From positions 672,545 to 736,544 of the forward strand of contig DASRHP010000009.1 of NCBI GenBank assembly GCA_035650475.1: DNA of 64,000 nt, read 5' to 3'. The position numbers and the translations under genes were made by a program. Position 1 is the stretch's first letter; each line of letters begins with the position of its first letter. The notes below the pieces were generated by a model that was given only the letters and a program-made list of their open reading frames with translations, made no database searches and had not been told where the DNA came from. This DNA comes from Candidatus Binataceae bacterium (GTDB taxonomy: Bacteria; Desulfobacterota; Binatia; Binatales; Binataceae). Shown here in pieces: positions 16,192 to 25,132 of the stretch.

Positions 16192-16755
16192 ATGGCAGGA
16201 CGGCTGATTAAATCAACGGGCCTCGTGCTCGCGGCGGTGCTTGTGGCCGGCGCGACATGCCTGGCTGCAAAACTGGACGGAGTACCCGTGCGCAACACTG
16301 GCCACTACGCGATCCTCGATACCGACCGCGGAAACATCGTGATCGAGCTCTATCCCGCCGTCGCGCCCAAGACGGTGGAGAATTTCGAAACGCTGATCAG
16401 GAAGGGCTTTTACAACGGCTTGACCTTCCATCGGGTGGTCCCCGACTTCGTCGTCCAGGGCGGCGATCCCAAGGGCAACGGCAGCGGCGGTCCGGGCTAC
16501 GACCTGCCGGCCGAAATCAGCCCGGTCGAGAAGCATCTACGCGGCACGGTCGCGACGGCGCGGCTGGGCGACGAGGTCAATCCGCAGCGCAAATCGAGCG
16601 GCAGCCAGTTCTACATCTGCCTTGAGCCGCAGCCGTTCCTCGACGGCCAGTACACCATCTTCGGCGGCGTGGTCGAGGGGATGGACGTGGTGGACAAGAT
16701 CCAGAAGGGCGACCACATCAAGAAAGCCACGCTCGCCGCGGAGCCGCCAAAATAG
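16192..16755 (+). CDS. exported cyclophilin-type peptidyl-prolyl cis-trans isomerase
   Basis: 187 residues. The first ~25 form a signal peptide (LIKSTGLVLAAVLVAGATCLA), so the enzyme is probably periplasmic. The cyclophilin domain shows YAILDTDRGNIVIELYPAVA, the active-site segment GLTFHRVVPDFVVQGGDP with the catalytic Arg, SSGSQFYICLEPQPFLDG and IFGGVVEGMDVVDKI. It speeds proline isomerisation in folding envelope proteins. The PHP gene follows after four bases, so they are likely cotranscribed. Confidence 0.93.
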   Translation: MAGRLIKSTGLVLAAVLVAGATCLAAKLDGVPVRNTGHYAILDTDRGNIVIELYPAVAPKTVENFETLIRKGFYNGLTFHRVVPDFVVQGGDPKGNGSGGPGYDLPAEISPVEKHLRGTVATARLGDEVNPQRKSSGSQFYICLEPQPFLDGQYTIFGGVVEGMDVVDKIQKGDHIKKATLAAEPPK

Positions 16756-16759
16756 GTTC

Positions 16760-17518
16760 ATGAGCGCGGGCGCAAGCGGGCACCCCGGCGGGCCCTACTT
16801 CACCGTCGATATCCATCTCCATACCAACCGCGGCAGCGCCGATTCCAACCTTGCGCCGCGCGACCTGATCGAGCGCGCCCGCGCCATCGGGATCGGTGCC
16901 GTCTGTATCACAGAGCACGACACGATGTGGGATCTTGCCGAGGTGGGCGAGATGGCGCGGGCGGCGGGCGTGCTATGCCTGCGCGGAATGGAAGTGACGA
17001 CCGATATGGGGCACATCGGCGTCTTCGGCTTCGACGGCTACCAGGGTGGAATCTACAAGTTGAGCGAGCTGCGCCGGGTGGCCGACGAAAAGGGCGCCAT
17101 CCTGATTGCCAACCATCCCTTTCGCTACAAGCTCGACGCGCGTTTTTCCTTCATCAACAACGACCATGAGCCGATCGACCCGGCCCATCCCGACCGCGCC
17201 GCCAGACTCGGTTTGTTCAAGATGGTTGACGCGATCGAGGCGCTCAACGGCGCCTGCTCGGAAGAGGAAAACCTGTTTGCGCTCGAGGTCGCCGAGCTGC
17301 TGGGCCTGGCGGTGGTGGCCGGCAGCGACTCCCACTCCGCAAGCTCGGTCGGATGCGTGACCACGCTGCTGCCGGCGCCGGTCCGCAGCGAGCGCGAGCT
17401 TATCGAGGCGATTCGCGCGCGGCGCACCCGCGCCGGCCGCGGGCTGCTCAAGCACGCGGTCGAGCCGTTCGAGTTGCGCGGGCAGCACTCACGGGCGCCG
17501 CATCCTCAACCCCGCTAA
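16760..17518 (+). CDS. PHP-domain metal-dependent phosphoesterase
   Basis: 252 residues from ATG 16760. PHP metal-binding motifs occur in order: VDIHLHTNRGSAD (HxH), CITEHDTMWD (EHD), ANHPFRYKLDA and VVAGSDSHSASSVG. The fold is shared with histidinol phosphatases, DNA polymerase PHP domains and small nucleotide or tRNA-processing phosphoesterases; a stand-alone protein of this size is often a 5'-3' nucleotide phosphoesterase, but the substrate is not provable here. It sits between cyclophilin (4-base gap) and ptsP (119-base gap, with its own promoter candidate). Confidence 0.87.
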   Translation: MSAGASGHPGGPYFTVDIHLHTNRGSADSNLAPRDLIERARAIGIGAVCITEHDTMWDLAEVGEMARAAGVLCLRGMEVTTDMGHIGVFGFDGYQGGIYKLSELRRVADEKGAILIANHPFRYKLDARFSFINNDHEPIDPAHPDRAARLGLFKMVDAIEALNGACSEEENLFALEVAELLGLAVVAGSDSHSASSVGCVTTLLPAPVRSERELIEAIRARRTRAGRGLLKHAVEPFELRGQHSRAPHPQPR

Positions 17519-17588
17519 TCCCCGGGCAACGCGCCCCTACCCTCGGATCCAACATCGCCGCGGCGCGCGCCGCCTTCACCCACGGTGG

Positions 17589-17618
17589 TTGTGGATCAAA
17601 CGGGCCGTGGGATAAAAT
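17589..17618 (+). promoter_or_regulatory. candidate sigma-70-type promoter for ptsP
   Basis: TTGTGG at 17589-17594 and TAAAAT at 17613-17618 are separated by 18 bases. The -10 matches TATAAT at five of six positions, and the A/T-rich stretch stands out in GC-rich surroundings. A start near 17625 would leave a very short leader before ATG 17638. Confidence 0.4.
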
Positions 17619-17637
17619 TTTTACGCTTCCCATTATC

Positions 17638-20013
17638 ATGGCAGTTAATCGCGACCGTCTCGCGCTCATCGAGCACATCTCCGCCATCGGCGGCGAGCCC
17701 GCAGGCAGCTTGCGCGAGACCCTCGACCGGATCGTCGGCACCATCGCTGCCGGCATGGAAGTCGAGGTCTGCTCGCTCTACCTCTTCGACCCGCAGCGCG
17801 AGCGGCTGGTGTTGCGCGCGACCGTGGGCCTGGAGCCGGAGTCGGTGGGCAAGGTCTCGATGCGGGTCAACGAGGGATTGGTTGGGCTCGTAGTCGAAAG
17901 CGGCCAGCCGGTGACGGTGGCCGACGCGATCAGCCATCCGCGCTACAAGTACTTTCCCGAAACCGGCGAGGAGCGCTACCACGCCTTTCTGGGCGTGCCG
18001 GTGCAGGAGGGGCGGCAGAAGCCGATCGGCGTGATGGTGGTGCAGACCCTGCGCAGCCGCAAGTTCGGTCCGGGCGAGGTGCGCCTGCTGCGCACGGCCG
18101 CCAACCAGGTCGCGCAGATCCTCAGCCATTTTCGCCTGCGCGAGACGCTTGCGACCAAGGAGAAGGAGCGCGACGAATACCGCCGGCGGATGATCGAGGC
18201 CAACCGCCAGCTCAAGGGCTACGAAAAGGTCGGCGGCGAGACCCGCGTGGCGTCCCCGGTCAAAATGCGCCGCCCGCGGCTGGTCGGGCTGGCGGCCGCC
18301 CCGGGCTTCGCCCACGGCGTCGCCCACGTGGTCGGCACCTTTCTGAGCACAATCGACCGCAACCTGCGCGCGCGCGACACCCGCGCCGAACTCAAGCGGC
18401 TGGAAGAGGCGCTCACCCGCTCGCGCGCCGAGCTCGACGCCGTGCGCCATCGGATGGCGCCGCTGATGCCGGAGGCCGACCTCCAGATCTTTGATGCGCA
18501 CAAAATGATCCTGGAGGACGACGAGTTCGTCGGTCGCATCCGCGACACCATCGTCGCCGGCTACGCTGCCGAGAGCGCGCTGTTCCGCGTGATCGACGAG
18601 CTGTGCGCGCAGATGCTGGCGGTCGCCGATGGCTACCTGCGCGAGCGCGCCACCGACTTCCGCGACGTCGGGCATCGTCTGCTCCGCCATCTGCGCCAGG
18701 ACGACCGCCACGCGCACTTCCCCAAGTCCACCATCCTGGTCGCCGAGGAGCTGACGCTGTCACAGCTCGCCGTGGTCTCTCACGACAACCTGGCGGGCAT
18801 CGCGTTGGAGTCGGGCGGCGTGACCTCGCACGCTGCGATCCTCGCGCGCGCCTTCGAAATCCCCACCGTGGTCGGCGTCGAGCACCTGATGGAGTCGGTG
18901 GTGGAGGGCGATAACCTGGTCCTCGACGGTAACTCGGGTATCGTGTACGTCAATCCAGCGCCCGAGGTCGAGCGCGAATACCAGGTCCTGCTGCGGCGCT
19001 ACGACGCCTTCAGGCGCGAGCTGCTGTCGGACGACGGCAAGCCCGCCGCCACCCACGATGGCAACCGGGTCGAGCTCCTGGCCAACATCGCGCTCTACCA
19101 CGACATCCCGCTTGCGCTGAAATACGGCGCCGAGGGGATCGGGCTGCTGCGCTCGGAATTTTCGTTTCTGACCTACGAGGATTTCCCCGACGAGAACCAG
19201 CAGATTGCGCTGTACACGCGGATGCTGGAGGCGGTCGGGCGCCGCCCGGTGACCATCCGCACCCTGGACATCGGTGCCGACAAGTATCCGCCCTATTTGC
19301 GGGTGCCGCGCGAGGACAACCCGTTTCTGGGCTGGCGCTCGATCCGGATTTCGCTTGAGATGGCGGGGCTGTTCAAGGTCCAGCTGCGGGCGATCCTGCG
19401 AGCGGCCGCGCGCCACGACCTCAAGCTGCTCTTCCCGATGATCTCGAGCCTCGAGGAGCTGCGCCGCGCGCGCGAGCTACTCGCCGAAGCGCAGGCCGAG
19501 CTTTATCGCGAGGGACTCGAACATAATCCCAACATCAAGGTCGGGATCATGGTCGAGGTTCCGTCGGCGGTGTGGCTGGGGCCGCGGCTGGTGCGCGAGG
19601 TGGACTTCTTTTCCATCGGAACCAACGACCTCATCCAGTACCTGCTCGCCGCCGACCGCAACAATCCCAAGGTCGCCCACCTGTACGAGCCGCTCCATCC
19701 GGCGGTGCTCTCGGCGATCTCCGAGGTCGTCAACGTGGCGCGCGCGGCGGGCAAGGAGGTCTGCATCTGCGGCGAGATGGCTTCCGACCCGCTGGCGACG
19801 CTGCTGCTGGTCGGGATGGGGTTGGATCAGCTAAGCTTGAGTCCGTTGTTCATCCCGGTCATTCGCAAGATCGTGCGACAGACCGACTATCGTACCGCCC
19901 GGCTCATCGCCCACGACACCCTTGAGATGGCCAGCGTGCAGGAGATAAAGGGCTACCTCATCGAGCGCTACCGAGATTTGGGATTGATCAAGCTGGTTGA
20001 AATGTTCCGTTAA
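17638..20013 (+). CDS. ptsP: phosphoenolpyruvate-protein phosphotransferase PtsP (GAF + enzyme I)
   Basis: 791 residues. An N-terminal GAF domain (~1-165) begins MAVNRDRLALIEHISAIGG and includes EVEVCSLYLFDPQ and VGLVVESGQPVTVADA. The enzyme I part follows: a helical HPr-docking section (~215-350), the swivelling domain GGVTSHAAILARAFEIPTV with the phosphorylated His at residue 398, and the PEP-binding TIM barrel with GADKYPPYLRVPREDNPFLG, GTNDLIQYLLAADRNNP and the cysteine loop ICGEMASDP. PtsP starts the nitrogen-related phosphotransfer chain to NPr and EIIA-Ntr, a regulatory rather than sugar-import route. Neither partner is in the window. ATG 17638 fits the GAF start and promoter; upstream codons overlap the PHP gene. 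Confidence 0.93.
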   Translation: MAVNRDRLALIEHISAIGGEPAGSLRETLDRIVGTIAAGMEVEVCSLYLFDPQRERLVLRATVGLEPESVGKVSMRVNEGLVGLVVESGQPVTVADAISHPRYKYFPETGEERYHAFLGVPVQEGRQKPIGVMVVQTLRSRKFGPGEVRLLRTAANQVAQILSHFRLRETLATKEKERDEYRRRMIEANRQLKGYEKVGGETRVASPVKMRRPRLVGLAAAPGFAHGVAHVVGTFLSTIDRNLRARDTRAELKRLEEALTRSRAELDAVRHRMAPLMPEADLQIFDAHKMILEDDEFVGRIRDTIVAGYAAESALFRVIDELCAQMLAVADGYLRERATDFRDVGHRLLRHLRQDDRHAHFPKSTILVAEELTLSQLAVVSHDNLAGIALESGGVTSHAAILARAFEIPTVVGVEHLMESVVEGDNLVLDGNSGIVYVNPAPEVEREYQVLLRRYDAFRRELLSDDGKPAATHDGNRVELLANIALYHDIPLALKYGAEGIGLLRSEFSFLTYEDFPDENQQIALYTRMLEAVGRRPVTIRTLDIGADKYPPYLRVPREDNPFLGWRSIRISLEMAGLFKVQLRAILRAAARHDLKLLFPMISSLEELRRARELLAEAQAELYREGLEHNPNIKVGIMVEVPSAVWLGPRLVREVDFFSIGTNDLIQYLLAADRNNPKVAHLYEPLHPAVLSAISEVVNVARAAGKEVCICGEMASDPLATLLLVGMGLDQLSLSPLFIPVIRKIVRQTDYRTARLIAHDTLEMASVQEIKGYLIERYRDLGLIKLVEMFR

Positions 20014-20047
20014 AGGGCGCGGTTGTGGAGAGGCGGCGCGGTTAATG

Positions 20048-20076
20048 TTGACTTTACCGGTCGGGATTAGTTTACT
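20048..20076 (+). promoter_or_regulatory. candidate promoter before the radical SAM gene
   Basis: TTGACT at 20048-20053 and TTTACT at 20071-20076 with a 17-base spacer resemble a sigma-70-type promoter, inside an unusually A/T-containing 137-base gap after ptsP. Confidence 0.35.
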
Positions 20077-20150
20077 CTGACCGTTCGGTTAGAGCTTTTG
20101 ACCCGACTGCCTCGGACCAGACTTCGGGTGCGGGAAGAGGATTTTTGACG

Positions 20151-22022
20151 ATGGTGCTATTGGTCTGCCTGGCGTGCGTCGTCCTGGTCGGCGCCATTAG
20201 CGGCTACCTCGTGATTGGACGCAACCGTTACGGGGACAAGGGGGCTGGCCGCCCGCTGGAAATTGGCGCTTCGCAAAGCGCCCTTCAGCAAGGTGCGATG
20301 CGGCCCGAGCCGTGCCGCACTGTCCGTGTCTATTTCATCAAGCCGTCGCGCTACGACGAGGACGGCTACGTGCAGTTTTTCCGCTACGGTGTGCAGCCCA
20401 ACAACACTCTCACCGTGCTCGCCGCTCTGAACGAGGCCTTCAACAGGCGCTATTCGGCCGAGCGCAACGTCTATCTCCAGACCATTATCTGGGACGAGAT
20501 CTGCGACGGCGTGATCTCGCTCGAAGTGATCAAGGCGATCAAAGAGAAGGCGCGCGAGGACGGAGTCGAACTGCTCATCGGCATTGCCGGAGTGCAGTCC
20601 AACCAGTACCCGCGCGGGCGCGACCTTGCGCTGCAATTCGTCGCCCAGGGGCTGCCCACGATGATGGGTGGCTTCCATGTCAGCGGCTACCCCGAATCGT
20701 GCAAGTTTCTCAACGAATGCGGCGTTGCCACGGTGGTCGGCGAGGCCGAGAACCTGTGGGGCGAAATTATCGAAGACTTCCTGCGCGGCGAGCTCAAGCT
20801 CAACTACTCGGTGCGCCAGGGGATCCGGGCCAAGACCGGCCGCGACGATATCCTCGTTCCGATCATCACCGAGGCCCAGCTGCCGGTGATCGACGACCGC
20901 TACCTGACACGCTTCTTTAACGAGGCGATGACCACGCTGGACACCTCGCGCGGCTGTCCCTTCACCTGCTCGTATTGCAGCGTGAAGAATGTGATGGGGC
21001 GCACGATGCGCTCGCGCGAGCCCGATGCGGTGGTCCAGTGGGTGCGAGACGCCATCCGTTTTCACGGCATTCGGTCTCTCTTCCTGGTGGACGACGACTT
21101 CTTCCGCAGCCCGCGATGGGAGGAAATCCTCACCGGCCTGGTCGAGGTCAAAAAGGAGTTTCCCGCGCTCAGCTTCATGATGCAGGTGGACGTTGACGCC
21201 TCGTGCTACGCCAACGTCGCGCCGGGTGAAACCGAGGGCGCCAAGCATCGCCGCAGCCGGCGGTTCGTCGAGCTGGCCGCGCGCGCCGGATGTTATCAGG
21301 CCTTCGTCGGCATCGAGTCGCTCAACCCTGACAATCTCAATTTCGCCACCAAGTACCAGAACACCGACGACCGCCAGCATCGGCTCAACCTCGATCAGGC
21401 CCGGGCGCGCGTGCTCGAGAAGTACCGGCGGGTGGTTGATAACTGGCACCGCGTGGGCGTGGCCGTGCACGCGGGCTACATGCTCGGCTTCCCCTTCGAC
21501 GGCCCCGACTGCGGGCGGATCGCGGCCCAGACCCTGCGCAAGCTCGGCTTCGACATCGTGTCGTTCTTTATCATGACTCCGCTGCCCGGCACCGAGGATC
21601 AGGTGCGCTACGCCAAGGAAGGGCAGATCATCGATTGGGATTTCAACAACCTCGACTCGCAGCACGTCACGCTCAAGCACGAGCGGCTGGACCGCGACTC
21701 CTGGATGCGTGCCTATCGCGACGCCTTCACGCGCTTCTATTCGCTGCCGCGCCTGCTCGGCATGATTTTCACCGTGGTCGGCGGCCGCGGCCTAAGCGCC
21801 GAGGCGCGCCGCTCCACTTTGGTCCAGTTTCTCTACTACTTTTTCAGCTACCGCCAAGGGCGCCATCCGATGGTCGGCGGAGTATGGCCGATCCGCCGAC
21901 GCGACGTGCGCCGGGCGGCGGTCACCGATGAAGAGGCGCGCCGCCACTACCTGGGCGGGATGCGCTTCGACGCCATCCTGCGCGGCGACGGCGGTGACTT
22001 TGCCGCGGCGGCTACGGCCTGA
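20151..22022 (+). CDS. membrane-anchored radical SAM protein (B12-binding-like N-terminal region)
   Basis: About 623 residues. The N-terminus is a single hydrophobic helix (MVLLVCLACVVLVGAISGYLVIG), an anchor not usual for soluble radical SAM enzymes. Residues ~60-230 (VYFIKPSRYDEDGYVQFFRY, LLIGIAGVQSNQYPRGRDLA, PTMMGGFHVSGYPE, VGEAENLWGEI) resemble the cobalamin-binding-like domain before such enzymes. The radical SAM motif is TLDTSRGCPFTCSYCSVKN (CxxxCxxC); GIESLNPDNLNF and GYMLGFPFDGPD follow, as in hopanoid or lipid-modifying B12 radical SAM families. The reaction is unknown. TTG 20145 is an alternative start. It stands alone after ptsP. Confidence 0.85.
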   Translation: MVLLVCLACVVLVGAISGYLVIGRNRYGDKGAGRPLEIGASQSALQQGAMRPEPCRTVRVYFIKPSRYDEDGYVQFFRYGVQPNNTLTVLAALNEAFNRRYSAERNVYLQTIIWDEICDGVISLEVIKAIKEKAREDGVELLIGIAGVQSNQYPRGRDLALQFVAQGLPTMMGGFHVSGYPESCKFLNECGVATVVGEAENLWGEIIEDFLRGELKLNYSVRQGIRAKTGRDDILVPIITEAQLPVIDDRYLTRFFNEAMTTLDTSRGCPFTCSYCSVKNVMGRTMRSREPDAVVQWVRDAIRFHGIRSLFLVDDDFFRSPRWEEILTGLVEVKKEFPALSFMMQVDVDASCYANVAPGETEGAKHRRSRRFVELAARAGCYQAFVGIESLNPDNLNFATKYQNTDDRQHRLNLDQARARVLEKYRRVVDNWHRVGVAVHAGYMLGFPFDGPDCGRIAAQTLRKLGFDIVSFFIMTPLPGTEDQVRYAKEGQIIDWDFNNLDSQHVTLKHERLDRDSWMRAYRDAFTRFYSLPRLLGMIFTVVGGRGLSAEARRSTLVQFLYYFFSYRQGRHPMVGGVWPIRRRDVRRAAVTDEEARRHYLGGMRFDAILRGDGGDFAAAATA

Positions 22023-22187
22023 GGCTGACCGCGCCCGCATCACACTGATTTCTCCGGGCTGCGCGGAACCCTCGCGCGCGCTATAGTTAAGCGCCGCGGC
22101 CGGCGGCTGCGTCGGCACGCGGCGTCATTTGCATGCGCCGGCGAACGACGTGGGGCGCCGTGCGCACAAGGGGGAAGTCCTCCCGGG

Positions 22188-23039
22188 ATGGATGCGGAAG
22201 TAAACCAGATCCTGGCTCATCCTCAGCGCGCGGTAGAAATCGCTATCCTTGCCATCGTGGCCGCCGTTTTCGCCGCGGTATTCATGCGGCGCGCGCTGCG
22301 CATTTTCTGCGGTATCGCGATCTTCGCGCTGTCGTTCGCCGTCATCATCGGCGGCGTCGCGATCCTGATGAACGACGTTTCGCTCTCCGGGCCGCCGGGC
22401 CCCCTGATGCGTCTGCACCGGTTTCTCACCGCCGATTGGGCGGCGACCAGCGATCGCGGAGATGGCGCCGCGCCCTGCGAAGACGTAAGCCGATTGCTGG
22501 CGCGCGCGCCTGAGGCTGAGCCGCGACGCGAGGCGCGCCGCGTCAGACACGCCGCCGAGCACAGTGCGGCCGAGCCAAGGCCGGGACCGTCGGCGGTTCC
22601 GGGTGCCGGTGCCGCGGCCAACGCGGGTGCAAATAACGAATATCCCGAACTGATCCGGCGCTCGTACCCGGGGATCCCGCCCGAGCGCCTGTTCCAGGTC
22701 GCGGCCTCCACCGTCGCCGGACTTCCCGGATGGCAGGTAGTCAGGAGCGACCCCAAGACCTTTACGCTCGACGCGGTTTACAGCACGCGTGTGTTCGGCT
22801 TCATCGACGACGTGCGGATCGTGGTGACGCCGCGCGACGAGATTGACGTCTGTGCGCGCTCGCGGGTGGGTGAGCCCGGCGACCATTTGCCGCTGGGGTT
22901 CTTCCGCGGCGACTTCGGCGCCAACATCGGCCATGTCAAGGAGGTCTACGCCGCGATGGGGCCGGCGACGGACGAGGCCTACCGCCAGGTGGAGCTCGAA
23001 CGCGCGGCCAAAGCGCATGGCGTCCGTGTTCGCCCCTGA
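22188..23039 (+). CDS. DUF1499 domain membrane protein
   Basis: 283 residues. Two membrane helices lie near the N-terminus (~14-32 and ~38-60, separated by RRALR), then an Ala/Arg-rich linker of about 80 residues. The C-terminal ~120 residues carry the DUF1499 pattern: FTLDAVYSTRVFGFIDDVRI, IDVCARSRVGEPG and DFGANIGHVKEVYAAM. The family's function is unknown to me. The linker is unusually long and low in complexity. The gene lies alone between the radical SAM and acyl-CoA dehydrogenase genes. Confidence 0.8.
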   Translation: MDAEVNQILAHPQRAVEIAILAIVAAVFAAVFMRRALRIFCGIAIFALSFAVIIGGVAILMNDVSLSGPPGPLMRLHRFLTADWAATSDRGDGAAPCEDVSRLLARAPEAEPRREARRVRHAAEHSAAEPRPGPSAVPGAGAAANAGANNEYPELIRRSYPGIPPERLFQVAASTVAGLPGWQVVRSDPKTFTLDAVYSTRVFGFIDDVRIVVTPRDEIDVCARSRVGEPGDHLPLGFFRGDFGANIGHVKEVYAAMGPATDEAYRQVELERAAKAHGVRVRP

Positions 23040-23149
23040 CGCGCCGCGGCGCATCGTCTCCTTGTCAGGCAAGCATTTCTTGGCGAAGCGTTGTGGGCGC
23101 GGCCAGTTGCGCCGCGCCCGTCACGCAATCACGCCAACCGGGGCAATCG

Positions 23150-24310
23150 ATGGATTTCGAATTTTCAAACGGCCAAAGAGAAATTCGCGACGCGGTCGCA
23201 AGCCTGTGCGCCCGCTTCGGCGACGAGTACTGGCGTCAGTGCGATGAGCGCGGCGCCTACCCCGAGGAGTTCGTAAGGGCGCTGGCCGAGGCCGGATGGC
23301 TCGCCGCGCTTATCCCGCAGCAATATGGGGGCGCCGGGCTGTCGTTGCTCGAAGGCTCGATAATCCTCGAAGAGATAAACCATTCCGGCGGCAACGCCGC
23401 CGCCTGCCATGCCCAGATGTACACGATGGCCGCCCTGCTCAAGCACGGCAGCGAGGAGCACAAGCGCCGCTATCTTCCGCGGATCGCCTCGGGCGAGCTG
23501 CGGCTGCAGGCCTTCGGCGTGACTGAGCCCGACGCCGGCTCCGAGACGCCCAGGATCAAGACCTTCGCCCGGCGCTCGGGCGACCGCTACGTTATCAACG
23601 GCGGCAAGATCTTCACCTCGCGCTACCAGCACTCCGACATGTTGCTGCTGCTCACGCGCACCACCCCATTTGACGAGGTGAAGAAGAAGACCGACGGGAT
23701 GAGCCTGTTCCTGGTGGACCTGCGCGAGCACGGCGAGGCGATCCGCGCGGTCCCGATCCCGACCATGATCAACCACGGCACCAACCAGCTCTTCATCGAC
23801 AACCTCATCGTGCCGCGCGAAGCGCTGGTGGGCGAGGAAGGCAAGGGCTTCTACTATCTGCTGAGCTCGCTTAACGCCGAGCGGATCCTGGTCGCGAGCG
23901 AATCGATCGGCGACGGCCGCTGGTTCGTCGAGCATGCCGTGCGCTACGCCAACGAGCGGCGCGTTTTCGATCGCGCGATCGGGATGAACCAGGGCGTGCA
24001 ATTCCCTATCGCCAGGGCGCATATGGCGGTCGAGGCGGCCTCGCTGATGCGGCTCAAGGCGGCGGCGCTGTTCGACGCCGGCCGGCCATGCGGTGGCGAA
24101 GCCAACATGGCAAAGTACCTGGCGACCGAAGCCGCATGGGAAGCCGGCGAGGCGGCGATGAGCACGCTGGGCGGCTACGGCTTCACCAAGGAGTATCACG
24201 TCGAGCGCAAGTGGCGGGAGGCGCGGCTTTACCGAACCGCGCCGATTTCCAACAATCTCGTCCTGAGCTACGTTGCCGAGCACCTCCTCGGATTGCCCCG
24301 GTCATATTGA
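23150..24310 (+). CDS. acyl-CoA dehydrogenase family protein
   Basis: 386 residues from ATG 23150. The family start is clear (MDFEFSNGQREIRDAVAS), with LAALIPQQYGGAGLSLLEG, the FAD segment AFGVTEPDAGSETPRIKT, VINGGKIFTSRYQHSDM and STLGGYGFTKEYHVERKWREARLYR. Short and medium-chain enzymes carry a catalytic Glu in a YEGTSEI motif; here it is replaced by RTAPISNNL. A Glu at about residue 244, in LNAERILVASESIG, matches the alternative base position of isovaleryl-CoA and long-chain enzymes. It probably oxidises an acyl-CoA thioester in fatty or branched acid breakdown; no other beta-oxidation gene is near. Confidence 0.92.
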   Translation: MDFEFSNGQREIRDAVASLCARFGDEYWRQCDERGAYPEEFVRALAEAGWLAALIPQQYGGAGLSLLEGSIILEEINHSGGNAAACHAQMYTMAALLKHGSEEHKRRYLPRIASGELRLQAFGVTEPDAGSETPRIKTFARRSGDRYVINGGKIFTSRYQHSDMLLLLTRTTPFDEVKKKTDGMSLFLVDLREHGEAIRAVPIPTMINHGTNQLFIDNLIVPREALVGEEGKGFYYLLSSLNAERILVASESIGDGRWFVEHAVRYANERRVFDRAIGMNQGVQFPIARAHMAVEAASLMRLKAAALFDAGRPCGGEANMAKYLATEAAWEAGEAAMSTLGGYGFTKEYHVERKWREARLYRTAPISNNLVLSYVAEHLLGLPRSY

Positions 24311-24375
24311 GCGCCGGGGCTTGACCCGCAACCTGCGCCTGCCGGAACATCACGATCGAGGACGGCCGATCCACG

Positions 24376-24648
24376 ATGCTGAGCGACGCTCAGATTGACT
24401 CCCTGGCGACCCATCTTGTGAACGGGCTGATCGCGCGCGGCGCGATCAAGCCGCGCGCTGACGTGAAGGACCTAGTCGCCTGCGCGGTCGAACTGCTTTC
24501 GGAGAACTTCGAGACTGAGGCTAGGATCGACGACGAAGCCGACCGGATGGCTGAGCAGCAGGCGCGGCTCAACCCAGCCGTTGACGTGACCCGCCTGCGC
24601 GCAATGATCCGCCAGCGCCTGGCCGCCAAGCAGGGGTTTATCCTCTAG
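24376..24648 (+). CDS. DUF507 family protein, copy 1
   Basis: 90 residues, mostly helical and acidic (MLSDAQIDSLATHLVNGLI, RIDDEADRMAEQQARLNP). It fits the small DUF507 family found in Desulfobacterota-like and other lineages, usually as adjacent pairs; function unknown. It is 27 bases upstream of a second, related gene and both are in the same orientation as groES-groEL further on, although CIRCE and a new promoter separate them. Confidence 0.82.
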   Translation: MLSDAQIDSLATHLVNGLIARGAIKPRADVKDLVACAVELLSENFETEARIDDEADRMAEQQARLNPAVDVTRLRAMIRQRLAAKQGFIL

Positions 24649-24675
24649 ACGCGCGCGTGCGGACACGGAGCTGCG

Positions 24676-24954
24676 ATGAGGCTCAGCGAGGAAAGGGTGC
24701 TCTACTTGGCGCGCGAGACGCTGGTGCGCCTGCGCGACGAGAAGCTGGCGGAGATTCCCAACTTCAGCCTCGCGCTGCGCCAAGCTCGCGACCTAATCGC
24801 CGAATGGGAGGAGCGCGGCGAGGGCGCGGTGGACGCCGCGGTCAGGCGCAAGATCGCCTCGCTCAGGCGCGGGGTGGTCGAAGGCAGCCCCGAATGGAAC
24901 ATTCTCTATCGCCGCTACCGCGACGAGGAGCTGCGCAAAAAGGGTCCGCGCTAA
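24676..24954 (+). CDS. DUF507 family protein, copy 2
   Basis: 92 residues ([20 protein letters not shown] at the start, [21 protein letters not shown] at the end). It shares the size and helical layout of the preceding gene: an acidic or amphipathic helix, a basic helix, and a C-terminal YR-rich tail. The tandem pair may form a heterodimer, as inferred only from adjacency. Function unknown. 150 bases then lead to the CIRCE operator of groES; I see no gene there. Confidence 0.8.
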   Translation: MRLSEERVLYLARETLVRLRDEKLAEIPNFSLALRQARDLIAEWEERGEGAVDAAVRRKIASLRRGVVEGSPEWNILYRRYRDEELRKKGPR

Positions 24955-25105
24955 GTCTCCTCCAGGCCCTTATCTGTTAACCATTTGATTTTAATTAGCT
25001 TTTTCGGCTCCGAGCTGCTGCGCCTGCCTTCCTGACGGCCACGCCGCGCGGCTTCGGCCGACCTTCGGCTTTGCTTTACGCTTGGTCCTTGGCTAGAGTG
25101 ATGCG

Positions 25106-25132
25106 TTGGCACTCGCGGCCCGCGAGTGCCAA
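25106..25132 (+). promoter_or_regulatory. CIRCE operator (HrcA site) of groESL
   Basis: TTGGCACTC at 25106-25114 and GAGTGCCAA at 25124-25132 are exact inverted repeats with a nine-base spacer. The standard CIRCE is TTAGCACTC-N9-GAGTGCTAA, so this is a perfect-symmetry variant with G/C at the third position. HrcA binds CIRCE and represses heat-shock genes. The site directly abuts a TTGACA -35 box; no hrcA lies in the window. Confidence 0.92.

Noticed and set aside
20157-21680. 507-codon minus-strand open frame opposite the radical SAM gene
   Set aside because: The plus-strand product has an intact CxxxCxxC motif and recognised fold; the antisense frame has none.
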